A DNA stretch of 64,000 nt from Membranipora membranacea (Eukaryota > Bryozoa > Gymnolaemata > Cheilostomatida > Membraniporidae), in the NCBI GenBank assembly GCA_914767715.1, contig OU612071.1, positions 22,315,681 to 22,379,680 of the forward strand. Reading direction: 5' to 3'. The notes beneath the pieces are model-generated. The model had not been told where the DNA came from and did no database searches. It worked only from the letters and a program-made list of their open reading frames with translations. Every line of letters starts with the position of its first letter. The stretch's first letter is position 1. This document shows positions 23,301 through 35,400 of the stretch, in pieces. Made by a program: the position numbers and the translations under genes.

Positions 23301-26300
23301 TTCCTTGTATGTGCTGGCTCCCTTTCAGTATGAACACCCTTATCTCGCAACATATTATTTTATGTTAGTGATAGAATACAATCAATCAATCAATCAATCA
23401 TAATGAGTTAGAATATTCTTATCTCATATCCTGAATTTAGTACCTTTCCATATTTTTTACAAAAAATATGATGTCATCATTGGTAGATTACAACTACAGA
23501 TTCAAAACAAAGATGACAATGGTGTTTGCCATCTTCATGTGGTTACCAGGGACTAACTCTCGAAGACAGTGCTCTAAAATTTTCTTTACCCAGACTTTTT
23601 GTTACACCCCCTCCCCATGCCACAGTATCAACACCTGAATCATCTACATTATTATTAAATTATAATACAACATGTTATAATATATTATGTATTATATACT
23701 ATATTATATACTATATTATATACCATATTATTATCACATTATACAGGTGACCTCAAGCATTTCCTGTGGAGAATCTCGTATATCCCTGAGTGTGACAGAG
23801 AAGCTTCAGTGCCAGTCTTCTATAAGTGGGCCTTGGAGATTGCTCGTGGTGTCGAATATCTCCACTCGAGGAAGATAGTTCACAGAGACTTGGCAGCAAG
23901 AAATAAACTACTAAGTGAGGATGTCGTGTGTAAGGTAGGTAGGGTTAGCTGGTACAGTTAGCTCGTCAGGACATAATACCAGAATTTGCCATAATCAAAG
24001 CCATTGAGATGTTGTTTGGATTGAGGTGTAGCCTTCCACTGAATTAAAAGCCTTCAGAACCATATTTATGATCTGCTTCACGATAAGAAAAAAGCTAAAT
24101 TTCCATGTGCGGAACTGAAAGAGGATGATACAAATGTGTAAATAGGGAAAATAGTGAAACCAGAGTAAATGTCACCAAAGTGATAGGGTGTATGGGCATA
24201 CGATGCTCTATGTTGAGCCGTAGCAACTCCTTACTGCCCACAACTAAGCACAGCCTAGACGACTTACCCGAGGGTGTTGGTTGAATTTACATAAACTGTA
24301 AACAACATCTCCAGGTTTTTTCACGGTATGGCAGCACAGCATATGAGCTGTTACCTTAATTCTCATTGCAAGATGCCAATGGCAGCAGTCAACATTGGAC
24401 CTTCCCTTGTGACGAGTACTGAGAAGGACTGCGTTTGACATCAGCACCAAAAGGGGTTTCACTTTTGAATGGCTGCTCTAAAAATTTTGAATTTCACTAT
24501 AACTGGTTCTTCAACTCTACTGCTGAGTTGGGTTGGGGAAGAATCTGTGTTTGTGCTAGCAGCAGTAATTCATCTTTGCGTTGTGACCATTCTATAACCT
24601 ACTCATGGTACACCAATACATTGACCTAAAAGAAATGTACTGTGACATCTCTTTGATAAGTGAGATCATGTCCCAACAAGAAACTTAAAAATGGAAATCG
24701 GAGCCTTATTGCCTAGGGTAAAACTAGAGCCAATCTCTAACCTAGAATTCTAGAGAAAAACCTCTAATAAAGGCTCCAAGGTAAATCAAAGCTAAGTCTT
24801 TTTATATTTAGAAATTACCTGTTCAAGGCGCGCCAGAACATCGACAAAATACTGGTCTATAAAGCCTCTTTGTTATCAAAACTTTGATAAACAGGACGAC
24901 GTTTCAACCAGAAACTCAGAAAAAATGGGGATTGAACCCATATCGCCCTCTTCAAATATCTACTGAGCCACGGGAATAATGTTTTTGAAAGGCAGAGAAA
25001 TTAGTGAGATGATATTTGATTAACGTTTGTGTATGGTATTAGCTTTTGCTAGGTATGCTGTGACCGACTCACCACAAATTCTCATGCAGACAGCGATTGC
25101 CTGAACACACACTAGCGGCAGAAAAGGTTTCCCGTGGCTCACAACAGAGTTGGCAACAAAAACAAATTTCGGATCAGTCCTTGAGAGCGACTGATGGAAA
25201 AAGAACTATGAGAGAAGAAAAAAAAACAAAAAAACGAATCTCTACTGATGCACGCTAACCATCAATCATAAAAAAATTACTCATTCTCTCCGATGATATT
25301 GCTGAAAACGGGTTTAACAGCAGACAAAAATCTCGACCTTAGACCATTGTCAAAAATTATACGGCACCTCATGTCCCATATAACCTTGTTGAGTGCCACC
25401 GCAAGATGCCGAAGTCGGTGTTCTCCTTCATTATGCCCAACTCGATCGGAAAAAACTCCATTCAACAAAGCAAGCTAGGCTTTACAGACTAGAGTACATT
25501 ACATTCAACAGATGAATAAACTATTGTCCTTTGATGATTGTATGCCTTTCATGATTTTAATGAGGTGTTCCATTTGAAAGCCCATTATATCTGCAGGCAA
25601 GCGAGACAAAGGGCCATCGGTGATATACAACATATGCTAGGTCTTATCTCCGCTTGATGGAAACTCATAACCTACAAACCAGATATCAAGAAGAGCAAGA
25701 AAGTTTGATTTTGATTTACCCAATAGATATCTGTGAGTGTATTCTGGTTTGCCACAGTCTGTCATGTTGAAGCTAAAGACAATTTCTATTGAAATGCTTA
25801 TAATCAGCATTGTTCTGTGACCAGTTTTGCCAGAAGGGGGTCCAGAATTTTTTTTATGAGAGGGTAACTCTGGTTTCTCTTCAATTCCACTCACAAATCT
25901 TTCGCCTTTTACTAAAGATTTCCGTGGAGAGGAACATTACAATGAGTCTATAGACTAATTTTTAACACCTTCCTATGGAGGGTCATGTTCTAAACAAAGT
26001 AAATTGGTGTCAGCCCTATCATAATATGTCAATGGTAATTCTTTCCTACTCCCCTCAGCCTCTATAGCATAGCAAAGTGAGCAAGGTGAATAGATAATCT
26101 GCAAAACTGAGCCTCGGAATTCCGAAGCCATCTGATTGGCTACCTGCTCTGGTGGCACACTCCCAAATGCGTGCGGAATTGTTAGAAAGAGTTATCTTCT
26201 ACTGTCACTATTAGCTAAATTTGATTAGTAGTTTATGCAGGGGACATCCCATTTCGCCAGACGAAAATTGCAATCAGAACCCAGACTAAACTCATTGTTC

Positions 26301-28394
26301 TTGCACATGCGCAAATTAAAGCCACGCATGATGCATACTTAGCCTTACGACAACTTCTTTGTGGTAATGATAGCCTAGTTTATCAGTGATCTACATGCCC
26401 AGTCAGATCACGAGAGTCAGTATGACCTAGCTTGCTGATCTTTAATTTTCACTCAACCACCTCTCAACTATGATGGATGTGATTAATAATTGAATGCGCT
26501 AGGTACCCGAGGAGGCATGGGCAGAGTTTGAGCACTCAAATTAAATATCAAGCAAACCCTCAAAGCATTTCAATTTTGCAGCTCTGAAAATTGACAAGAA
26601 TCAAAATGGTTTGCAGCATCCATAACTGCTGTTTCAATACAATTGTGAAATTGATCTTACTATCAGATAGATGGTCAGATCAATCAATGAACTCATTGGA
26701 TGAATGTATCAAGACCAAAGATACTAAACTCTGAGTCATTGTCAATATTAACAAGACACTCACAGATGCTTTATAATTCAATTCAGTTGACACAAAAGAA
26801 AGAATCTCAGATTGGGGACTGCAGTGATTTAATTCCATTGAATGGATGTATGGATATATTCCACTGCCAATATCGCATATCATGGATAGGTCCGTTTGTA
26901 ACATGGCGATAACAATTTGTTGGCAATCAGCTGTGAGCATGCCCTCCCCCTGCCCCAATGGGTTTAAACATCAGACTGTATAAGAATCATTGATCTGTCC
27001 CCCTCTGTATATCCTTGCAAGTAGAGCATGTTGCTGGGTGATGATTAATTATGGATTTGAAACAGTTTATGATGTGCACTGTGGTAATATTTAATAGCAT
27101 TGGTATCCTGATGCCTAAATATTATCAAAAAATGAAGGCCAACATGGTGAAGGTCTAAAAAATAATGTATTAGTATGAGCTGAGTTGTCACACTCTGCCA
27201 ACAATGAATTGAGTCGTCGTTATATTAACTACCGCTTGGCCATAAGCACTAATTTATGTTAAATGCTATGCTGGTCAGATAAGCATCAATCATTATAAAC
27301 AAATAGAAACACAGTGTTGGTGAACCAACATGGCCAGCATATCGGGTTTATCTCCGCTTCATAATACCCAAAGTTCAACCGTGTTTGATAAGCCGTATGA
27401 CTGTGCATAATAATGGAGTAGTACAAAGAAAAGTAACCGAGTTCACTTGAGTTGTGAAACTTGATCGTTCACAAGGATTTGGGATTGGAATATTGTACTT
27501 TGACAATATGGCACTATTTGTGTTTATATTAGGCCAGATACCAGCTCATTTTATTGTTTTTTTAGAACATAACTCTGGTTTCTCTTCAAATCCACGCATA
27601 AATCTTTCGCCTTTTACTAAAGATTTCCGTGGAGAGGAACATTACAATGAGTCTATAGACTAATTTTTAACACCCTCTTATGGAGGGTAATATTTAAATA
27701 AATAACTTTGCCAAGAATAACTTGGAAATCAATTCCAATATCAATGAGCAATATTGCTATAGGCAAGCCTTACTCAGCGCCAAAGGTCTGTCTGTTGCCT
27801 CTGAGTTTGAGAGTTCTAGAGAAGGATATGAGGCCGCTGGAGGGTTGAGGGTGTGGAGGAACTGTCACAGACAAACAAGTAATAGAGTTGGTATGAGGTG
27901 TAAGTTTTGGACTGATTCAAAGTAGCCCTGAATGAAACAAGCTCCAATTGGCTATACGCCTATCTCTTTCTTTACTCTACAGTGACTGCAGTGTCGTTGC
28001 TATCTCTTTGAACTGCGGTGCTCTACTGCCTGTCTTAAATTGGTGCACATGGTCAAGCTGTCTTTGTTCTAAATCTTTATGGGCCGTTTTTACATAAAAA
28101 TATTATTGGGATTGTTCACCAAAGAGGACACAAATACCACCAGATATTGAGTCTCTCACACTTGAGGCAGGCGTAGACAGCAACTACAGTTTATGATAGA
28201 CCTGCGCCTCATAGAATTGATTGCCAGTCAGATTTATTTACCTTTTTTTGCTATGTTGTGTAGGTATCAGACTTGGGCCTGGCCAGGGATGTTGGAGATA
28301 ATCTCTACTATAGGTGTAGACCAAGACTAATTTGCTTTATAGATGGCTCGCCCCGGAGGTTATCAGTGATTCAAAGTTTACTCATGCCAGTGAT
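17332..28394 (+). CDS. Receptor-type tyrosine kinase gene, partial and frameshifted
   Basis: Extracellular exons: 17332-17421, 17802-17945, 18246-18381, about 19478-19656, 20149-20247 and 20665-20882. They encode Ig-like beta-sheet sequence with N-glycosylation sites (HNAS, LNVT, SNWT, FNVT). Kinase exons: 21554-21655 with glycine loop IGSGNFGVV and lysine VAVKVVK; 21871-22016 with [13 protein letters not shown]; 23747-23934 with DLKHFL and catalytic loop HRDLAARN; 28264-28394 with SDLGLARD (DLG instead of DFG) and [18 protein letters not shown]. Exon 21871-22016 is 146 nt but must be 147 to keep phase: one base is missing in the hinge (ATEY). The last exon also lacks one base before RWLAPE. 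No start exon, clear transmembrane exon or distal C-lobe (VWSFG onward) was found. It is a pseudogene or a real gene with assembly deletions. Confidence 0.8.
18523..18593 (+). CDS. Possible alternative terminal exon of the receptor gene
   Basis: After an acceptor (TATACAG) at 18522 the phase left by exon 18246-18381 is kept. The frame encodes about 23 residues and then stops (TAA at 18591-18593). If used, it would give a short soluble form ending after the first Ig-like domain. This is an inference from splice phase only. Confidence 0.25.
18905..18941 (+). repeat. (TATTA)n pentanucleotide microsatellite
   Basis: About seven units in a receptor-gene intron. Confidence 0.85.
22562..22861 (-). 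ncRNA. 7SL (signal recognition particle) RNA gene
   Basis: The minus strand carries the full SRP RNA. The Alu domain starts GCTGGGAGTTGTGGCGTG and continues CTCCTGTAATCCAG. The central region has GTCCGCACTAAG and the S domain has TCAATATGGTAACCT, GACCAGGTTG, GGCCCAGGGTGGAAAC and AGTAGTGGGATAGCGCC. These correspond block for block to metazoan 7SL helices 5, 6 and 8. The closing helix 5 strand is followed by TTTTT, a Pol III terminator. Length is about 300 nt, as expected. The RNA scaffolds SRP proteins and targets secretory ribosomes to the ER. It lies antisense in an intron of the receptor kinase gene. No disabling changes are obvious, so it is probably functional. Confidence 0.94.
23379..23402 (+). 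repeat. (AATC)n microsatellite
   Basis: Five to six perfect AATC units. Confidence 0.85.
23641..23740 (+). repeat. A+T-rich simple repeat (TATAC/TATTA type)
   Basis: Degenerate units of ATATTATATACTAT directly upstream of a kinase exon acceptor. Confidence 0.75.
24920..24972 (-). other. tRNA-like Pol III segment
   Basis: On the minus strand GTGGCTCAGTAGA (A-box-like) and GGGTTCAATCCCC (B box, paired T stem) are followed at once by TTTTTT. It is too short for a full tRNA and is probably a tRNA fragment or SINE head, inside a receptor-gene intron. Confidence 0.5.
25864..25986 (+). ncRNA. U5 snRNA gene, copy 1
   Basis: Contains CTCTGGTTTCTCTTCA, the invariant loop I block CTTTCGCCTTTTACTAAAG, the stem partner TTTCCGTGGAGAGGAACA, a GAGTCTATAG linker, the Sm site AATTTTTAA, and a 3' stem-loop ACCTTC-CTATG-GAGGGT with a G.U pair. 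Loop I of U5 aligns exon ends in the spliceosome. Relative to copy 2, the lower 5' strand differs (CCACTC instead of CCACGC), weakening one pair with CGTGG. It lies in the sense direction within the 4.3-kb receptor kinase intron. It could be a variant gene or an ageing duplicate. Confidence 0.88.
27569..27689 (+). ncRNA. U5 snRNA gene, copy 2
   Basis: ATAACTCTGGTTTCTCTTCAA begins the RNA, followed by CCACGCATAAAT, the invariant loop I CTTTCGCCTTTTACTAAAG, TTTCCGTGGAGAGGAACA, GAGTCTATAGAC, the Sm site AATTTTTAA and a perfect terminal stem ACCCTC-TTATG-GAGGGT. All stems pair (CCACG with CGTGG), so this looks functional. It is about 1.7 kb downstream of copy 1, same strand, in the same intron. 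The two copies are identical from loop I to the Sm site but their flanks differ. Confidence 0.93.
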
Positions 28395-29467
28395 GTGCGA
28401 GTATTTATTATCTAGTATACGAATTGACAATATCAGTAGCAATATATAAAGCTGCTCCACATCTACATCCATAGATCGGACATTGGGTTAATATGTTTTG
28501 TGCATGTTATAGGTCTTTATGGGGACATCCAGCCATTAGGATCTTATCATCAAAATATCTTACTCTTTGTCTGGCTACAACTCAGTTTAGTTACATTATC
28601 AGGGGCCATCTTGGCAATCATAAGGATAATATTGATCCGCTATACGACCAGCACCTAATTGGTAGCTGTTAACGTCATTTCAGATATCTTATTCTTGAAA
28701 TAAATTTGTTGAACAAAACGTCTGGTCTGATCATCCTTGTAATGCTGATGATCTTTCTCATATTTACCTCCGGTGTGGAAGTTTGATAGATGTGAATGAA
28801 TTCTTGTATGGTTATAAGTAGCTAATATAGATAAAGAACAATTCTATTAAATGATTGTCATTGTTACAAAAATGGTCAAGTTTTGTATGGGCAACAGCCA
28901 GTTTTATAAATATACTACTATATGGTTTGCTTGTGCAGCCCGTGTTTTATGGTGAGACATATTTTAGTCACCTGTGTGTCGTGAGACATGTGGCAGGTGA
29001 TGTATTGGACATGTCTTACTGCACCCATGAGATCCCTGCAGCACCATCTATGATGTCTAAGCCAAGAGCGTTTGTAGCAATTAAAAAAAATAATGCAAGA
29101 AGTATCATCAATATACATTGTTGTGATTTCATAGGAGTACACACTTTATTATGCTGGAAAACACCTGCAGTCATCACAAATCCTGATCCTTAGATTCCAT
29201 AGCCTTCCTATAAAAACGGCATGGTCTGAGACAGTGATTGTTATTTAAAAAGTTGTAAAATGTCACACTAAACCTATTTGATTGCCCTTCCATCTCCTTT
29301 CTTGATATTTTTATGTAAAGATAAGCATTATGATGTATTCTTGATTATCCTTGTCTTAACTTCATAAACAACCCTTGACAACCTACTGAACGGAACTTGA
29401 TTAGCCAAACAATTCAGCCCATCGACCACTTTAATGGATGTGGACACGTAACGAAGCAAACAGATAT
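28395..29467. other. Downstream of kinase exon, no C-lobe exon found
   Basis: I searched for VWSFG, the W-G-x-x-x-W-E helix and the C-terminal Arg motif of tyrosine kinases on the plus strand and found none. The frame at 28855-29193 has no kinase character. Confidence 0.4.
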
Positions 29468-29475
29468 GACGTAAC
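29468..29475 (+). repeat. Target-site duplication GACGTAAC (left)
   Basis: Identical to 31061-31068. Confidence 0.85.
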
Positions 29476-31060
29476 CATGAACATATAAATACTCTAGACT
29501 GGAAACTACTGGCTTAGAGCGTCTTCTCTAATTCAGTGACACAACATCACTGCGCTATTCACTTTTTCACTGTAGCGCAAAGGCCAGAATAAGAGTTATG
29601 TCCCCATACATGTAGTGTAAGAATAAAACACCCTGTTATTTCTAAATATGACCACTAAAACTTGGTACACCCAATGAATTTTATAGAACATATAGTAATA
29701 AAGTATAAAATGTGATCAGTATATCTGGCAATCAAATATTGTCCGTGCAATAACAACTTATGTTATTGCTGCTTCTGGCCCAAAGCATTTGTATTGAAAA
29801 TGGTGCATCGACTATTGTAAATTTAAGGCTTTGCTCAACATTTTTACTTAATTAACTGCATCTGATCTTTCCAGCTGCCAGACATGTAACAATAAGATGT
29901 ATAACACTGATGGTCCTTGAGTATGGTTTAATTTCAAATGTATTTTGTCAACTAAAGGCTTAAAATCTGAGCTCAGAACACTGAGTCTTTGCTCTTCATA
30001 TCGATTCAGTGATTTTGCATGATGATATTGTAGGAGATTACCTACTTCTGGATCAATCTAACTGACATTAGCTAGACATTTTTGTCTCAGATTGACATGG
30101 TGTTTCTACAAATTTCTCCCTGATACACATGTATCGATCTGTGTAAATATCAACAAATTATAAGCAGTGGAATCTTTCAATAGCGTAGAGGGTTAATAAT
30201 CTCACATAAGAACTGGGTGTCTAGTGTTTCCCTAACATTTGGTGGATATTCCTCCTGTGACTTTATTTTGAAGAAGATTAACTGGCAGAACAACAGGTCT
30301 CTTCATCGCACAGGAAAAAAGATTTGATACACTACCACAATTTAACTCACCTTGTGGGAATAAAACGCTGGCTTGCGACAGGACATGAATAAAATATTTG
30401 ATAGGGATAAGAAATTAACCTATTATCATGGATGATTTAAATGCAGCCCAGACTGGCCCAATCAATCCAAAGAAACTAGTTTTATAGATATCACCGGTAA
30501 GCAATTGTAAAGATCAAATAATCTGATGTGCCATACACTACTACAAAGCGGTCAAGGCGACTTGCTTGCGTTGTAACTACAGTTAATATTTACTTGTGAT
30601 GGCTGCTGAGATGTATTTTTTTAGTTCACTGCACTAAAATTCCATCAGTAGCCAAGGGCAAGAACCATAAAGAACAAAGACTAAGTGTTCTGAGCTTTTA
30701 AGCATTATTAGTTGACAAAAATACAGTTAAAATCGGACCTTACTCAAGAAACATGCTATAGCATATGTTGTTATGGCACACACAATATTTGATGGCACGG
30801 TATACTGATCACATTTTATACTTCATTATTACATGTTCTGTAAAATCCACCGGTTTTACCCAGTTGTAGTGGTTATATTTAGAAATAAGAAGGTCTTTTA
30901 TTCACACGTTACATTTATGTGGAGATAACTCATATTCTGACCTATGCACTACAGAGAAAAAGTGAATAGCGCAGTGACGTCGCGTCACTGAATTAGAGAA
31001 GACACTGAGCCCGTATCAAATAGCCAATAGTTTCCAGTCTATAGTATTTTTATGTTTATG
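29476..31060. mobile_element. 1.6-kb non-autonomous DNA transposon, family copy 2
   Basis: Ends CATGAACATATAAATACTC and its inverse (…TATTTTTATGTTTATG) are terminal inverted repeats of about 260-270 imperfect bases, bounded by the 8-bp duplication GACGTAAC on both sides. The interior matches 13307-14155 and 15121-15843 of copy 1 but has no open frame. CAT-starting ends with 8-bp duplications occur in P elements, and 8-bp duplications in hAT; the superfamily is undecided. This intact copy defines the true ends of the family. Confidence 0.88.
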
Positions 31061-31068
31061 GACGTAAC
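31061..31068 (+). repeat. Target-site duplication GACGTAAC (right)
   Basis: Identical to 29468-29475. Confidence 0.85.
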
Positions 31069-32435
31069 AGTCATGGTCATTAAATTGGAAAAATTATCTT
31101 CTCATTTTAGGAGAGAATATAACTCCCTCTAAATACAAGGTTCACTTTATGCCAGATATCTACCTCCTTAGTTTTAAACACAACTAAGTTTCTACTGTAT
31201 AATGGCCATCAACCAAGCATAGTTTTATACTTGAGAGTAATAAAACATGTATATGGGTCATTGAACTAAGTCAAAGTTTCTAATTTTTCCCTAGCTGTGT
31301 CCGGTATGGCTGGCTGTGAACTACCAGTACATCAATCACTTCTCAATTGTTGTGGTAGTCTGGATGGCTATTAACAGCTTTGGCTTGAGTGCATCGAGCA
31401 AACAGTTATTAATTTTGTTAAAAACGATATCAGGCTCAAGTTTGGAGGTTTCATTTGGTGATGGGGAGATTGTCACTCGGCTGTAACCGCAGGCTGCCCG
31501 CTGGCCCATGCTCTGCTCTATAAAAGGCGGTTTTTTTCTTGCAGACAGAATGATGATGATGATGACTCACTTTGTGTAAAGATTCAAGCAATGACAGCCA
31601 AATTCAACTCTATACATAATTAATACCTGCTTTGCACAATATAATTTTTGTACGATGGAACCAAGTCAGCTATGTATTCTCCTATTTTTTACTTCTACCA
31701 AAACATGAGACAAATTCATCAAGTGTTGCGATTGGTCTATGATCAACTCAGCATTTGATGGCCATCAGATGTTGAGTGATGGTTATTTTCCGAATGGAAA
31801 TATCGGACTGTCAGACTGAAAAACTACGAAAGACTGCTGCATATTTTACTGACTTTTTTTTTCTAGTGGAATTCGCTCTGATACATCGCACTGTTGATTT
31901 TAGGAGGAACAAAAATACAAACATACAAACATACATACAATCTAAAAAATTTTCAAAAACTTATATATCTCAGTGGAAACAGGAATCTGAGATGGCTTGT
32001 TTACTTGACGTTGAGTAGTGATATATTGCTTTTTAATTCATTATTAAAACAGATTATGTTTCACCTCAATGAAATGGCATGAAAAGGTGGAGGAATATTT
32101 TTGCCATATTGTACTGACAGAAATAATTGTCTAATGTGGTACCCAGACTGTGACTTGGATCTCCGGGAATGCGACTGATGTCTTCTTCTGTATAATACAT
32201 CTATACAAAGCTGGTATTTGAAAGGATCACCAACAGTCCTTTCAAATTCAAGAATTTAGCCACATCATTAATCAAGTTGAGCGGTTGTCATAATAATAAA
32301 CTGATCATCACTGTTTCCGCATCGCTGGTCTATAAATCAAGAATCTGTATATCAATGATCATTTCTGCTTAGCTGGTCTTACGAGGCAGGACATAGTCTA
32401 TAATTGATTAACATGTTCTTCGGATAAAATACAAA
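31069..32435. other. Upstream of secreted-protein gene; no coding exon seen
   Basis: Holds a short (GAT)n run near 31550-31563 and the TATA-like site. No supported coding sequence. Confidence 0.4.
31519..31527 (+). promoter_or_regulatory. Possible TATA box
   Basis: TATAAAAGG preceded by G+C-richer sequence, about 0.9 kb upstream of the first coding exon of the secreted-protein gene. It could drive a non-coding first exon of that gene. Position alone does not prove it. Confidence 0.25.
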
Positions 32436-35400
32436 ATGAGAAATCCAAGAGTGGGGATCACTGCAGTGACAATTGTTGTACTACTTGGTAAGTATCATGT
32501 TATTTTCCTAAGAACATGCAGATATTCAATCTTTGAATATTAGAGCGCAGGACCACTTGTTTTGGATTTGTCATCTATTGAAGCTTGAACAGAAGATGCA
32601 GAGGTTTCAAAGGTTTTGCGTTCGAAATGCTATATTCTTGCGCAGGAAAACAATAATAATGTATTTTCAGCTAGGTGCGTAACAAGGTCACTCTATTCGC
32701 ATTGCACAAGAGCATTCCACCACATGTTGCTCACTTGCAAACTTTAAGACTTCCTGCCGATGCATTCTGCTATTAGTCTGCATGGCCTAACCTTTTAGCA
32801 TGCAATAGCATAAACTGGTGTGATAGGCACGAGAGTTATAGTAGAACATGCTACAAATATTGGATACTAAATATACAGCAAATGCATTAGTTGAAACTCC
32901 ACCAGGCAGAGTCTTACCACATTGATTTGAATAAAGAATATGATACTTTAGTTCATCTTGTTGGAGTATTCAGTCTATGCCTGGGTTGCTGGTTGTGGCA
33001 TCCCATTATAAACTATAAACACATGTTGGCAATGGAGGCAGAGCTCTATCACTTGAACGACTCATAGTGGGTTTTGTGTGAAATCATCATCGATTTATGA
33101 TTTTTATCAAAGACAGTTGATTATTGCGTTGTGGTTTTTACCTATTGTTGTTTCAGGCAAACTTTCTGTTTTAGGAACGGATGATCAATTTTTGCTGGTT
33201 TATAATGTCAAGTATGCTTTATGAATCTCGATATCGGGTAGTCCAATTGTGATCATTGAAAGGGTTCTGTGACGTTTTACCTGTTCACTGGCCAATCAAC
33301 TTTATAGAGAACAATACAGAACTGAAAATTATTCCATTTTAGATATGCTGGTATATAATGAAGGAAGCTGTGGTTCCAGCAGGCATGTTGGGGTCTTCCA
33401 TCTTCAGGATCTCTGTACAGGAAACTACCTCAAGGTACCAGCTGGCCAGGGAAGCTCTCTAGACATACAATCGACAATGAACGCTAGAGGTGAATTTATA
33501 TATTACATTTATGTGGTAGCAAGAATCTCATTAATCTTCAATCATGGAAATCAGGCTCACAAGGTTAGATTATTCAAGCTCAACCAATGAGAATATTTCC
33601 ATGACAAGGCATTTAGGGTTTGTTGTGGTAAATTAATCATCCATTTCCTTGATCAAACAGATATATCATGTGCAATCCTTTGTGGCTTAACTTCCTTGAG
33701 CCAGTCGCAGTAGGTCTAAAAATGATCTATTATTTCGCAATCCAAAAGGTTTATTTTTGCTGAATACATTGTGACCTAAGCTTGGCCTCATTAAATTTCC
33801 TGAGTAGATTATATGTAGACGAATTTACATAAAACACGCTTATCACTAGCCAATCACTGGCTAGAATAGTTCTGCTAAGCCTTTCATTTATAGGGTACAT
33901 GTGACACGTAGTAGACCTTGAGTCAGGGATTAACTCGCTAGTGGAAAATCATTGAAACATCAAGAGGCAATATTGTTACATACAGTAGATATTATCAATT
34001 CTGTCCCTGGAGGACAACGTCAGGTTTATAGGAGTAGGCTATAGATCAATTTAAGCACTTTGGTATCAACCATTCAGAATGTTTTTAAATGAATATCAGA
34101 AGCAATTATCATTTTATCTATCTGTGAAAAAAACTTGATTAATGTCAATTACAGATGACTATTTCAAGCTGTATGTATTTGGATGGGATATGGATAGGCA
34201 CTGAGGATGTATTAATGCTTATCATGTCTCCAAATAGATTTTTCATTCCTCATTTATCTCAGATATTAATTCTTCACACACTTCATTTAATCCAGACAAG
34301 TTCACACAAAAGACTACACTGACCCATCACTGGCTGAAATAGTCTGGCTTGACATCCAATTCTCCAATTTGCTTGTTACTGCCTCAGAAACGATGTAAGG
34401 TTATGATTCATCTCGTTATAGCGATATATCACGTAAAGGTTATGATACCAGCGTTGTCAGTTTTTGAAACTTTATATCGTTGGAAAGCTAATCTAACACT
34501 GATTCAGAGAATATTGGTTTCGGCATGACGTCAAGTCATGGCGTTATGCTATTTTGATAAACGGCAGGATAATCGTCTTTGAGGAGGATCTTTTAGGACG
34601 ATGTGGTACAGATACTATGGTTCATATCATTCTTTCAACTGCAAAAGAAGCCTCCGAAGCACCCATGAGGGGCAATTTTTGGATCCTGTGGCACCAGAGG
34701 AAAAACCATCTTTTTATCATTTGGTTATGAGCTTATTTAGGTTGCTGTTAAATGGATGATGATCCAATGTGACACGTGCCACACACTGAAATTATGTTAA
34801 TCAACATGTTGTACACACCAGCCTCCATTAAACTAGAGAGTATTTCCGAGGTTTTGATCGTGGCTTTTGATGATAAATTCAATAGTAGAGAAGTTATGAG
34901 CATAAACAATCACCTATGAAGATGATCCTTTGTTGTAAACAATGTGCTTTGCATGTAATACTGCATAGATTATCAGCTTTTGCATAATGTAATTTACTGC
35001 ATCATTTTGCCCATTGCTGCCTATATGTTTTCCATGTATTTTATAGTTAATGTACAATTTATAAAGTTCGAAACATGCAGTTTAAAAAAAATATTGCGAT
35101 ATTAAACATAAGTCAGACTATAGCAACGTGTCAGTGAACCAATTTTTGAGATGGGACAAGTAGTTACTGAGAAACCGAAAAGTTGTTATATCACGTTAAT
35201 GGCATAATGAGTTTATCGATAGATAAGGTTACATCGACCTTGTGTTAGAAACTTACCTTACAATATAGGATGCAATATGATGCTGACTGATGACATGGAA
35301 AGGTTTGAAGTGACCACAGCGTTAAACATGACAAGAAATCTGTTTATCGGGAGGAAACAATTACAAGATTTTGCATTTCTCTTGCGTTGAAAAAATTGAT

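Noticed and set aside
23641-23740. CRISPR-like or satellite array
   Set aside because: Irregular A+T simple repeat without spacers; the host is a eukaryote.
28740-28790. Possible next kinase exon (GTGTGGAAGTTTGAT, VWKFD)
   Set aside because: No AG acceptor precedes it, the SFG motif is absent and the frame soon stops.
28855-29193. 112-codon plus-strand ORF after the kinase exon
   Set aside because: It has no ATG at its start, no kinase C-lobe motif and no family resemblance.
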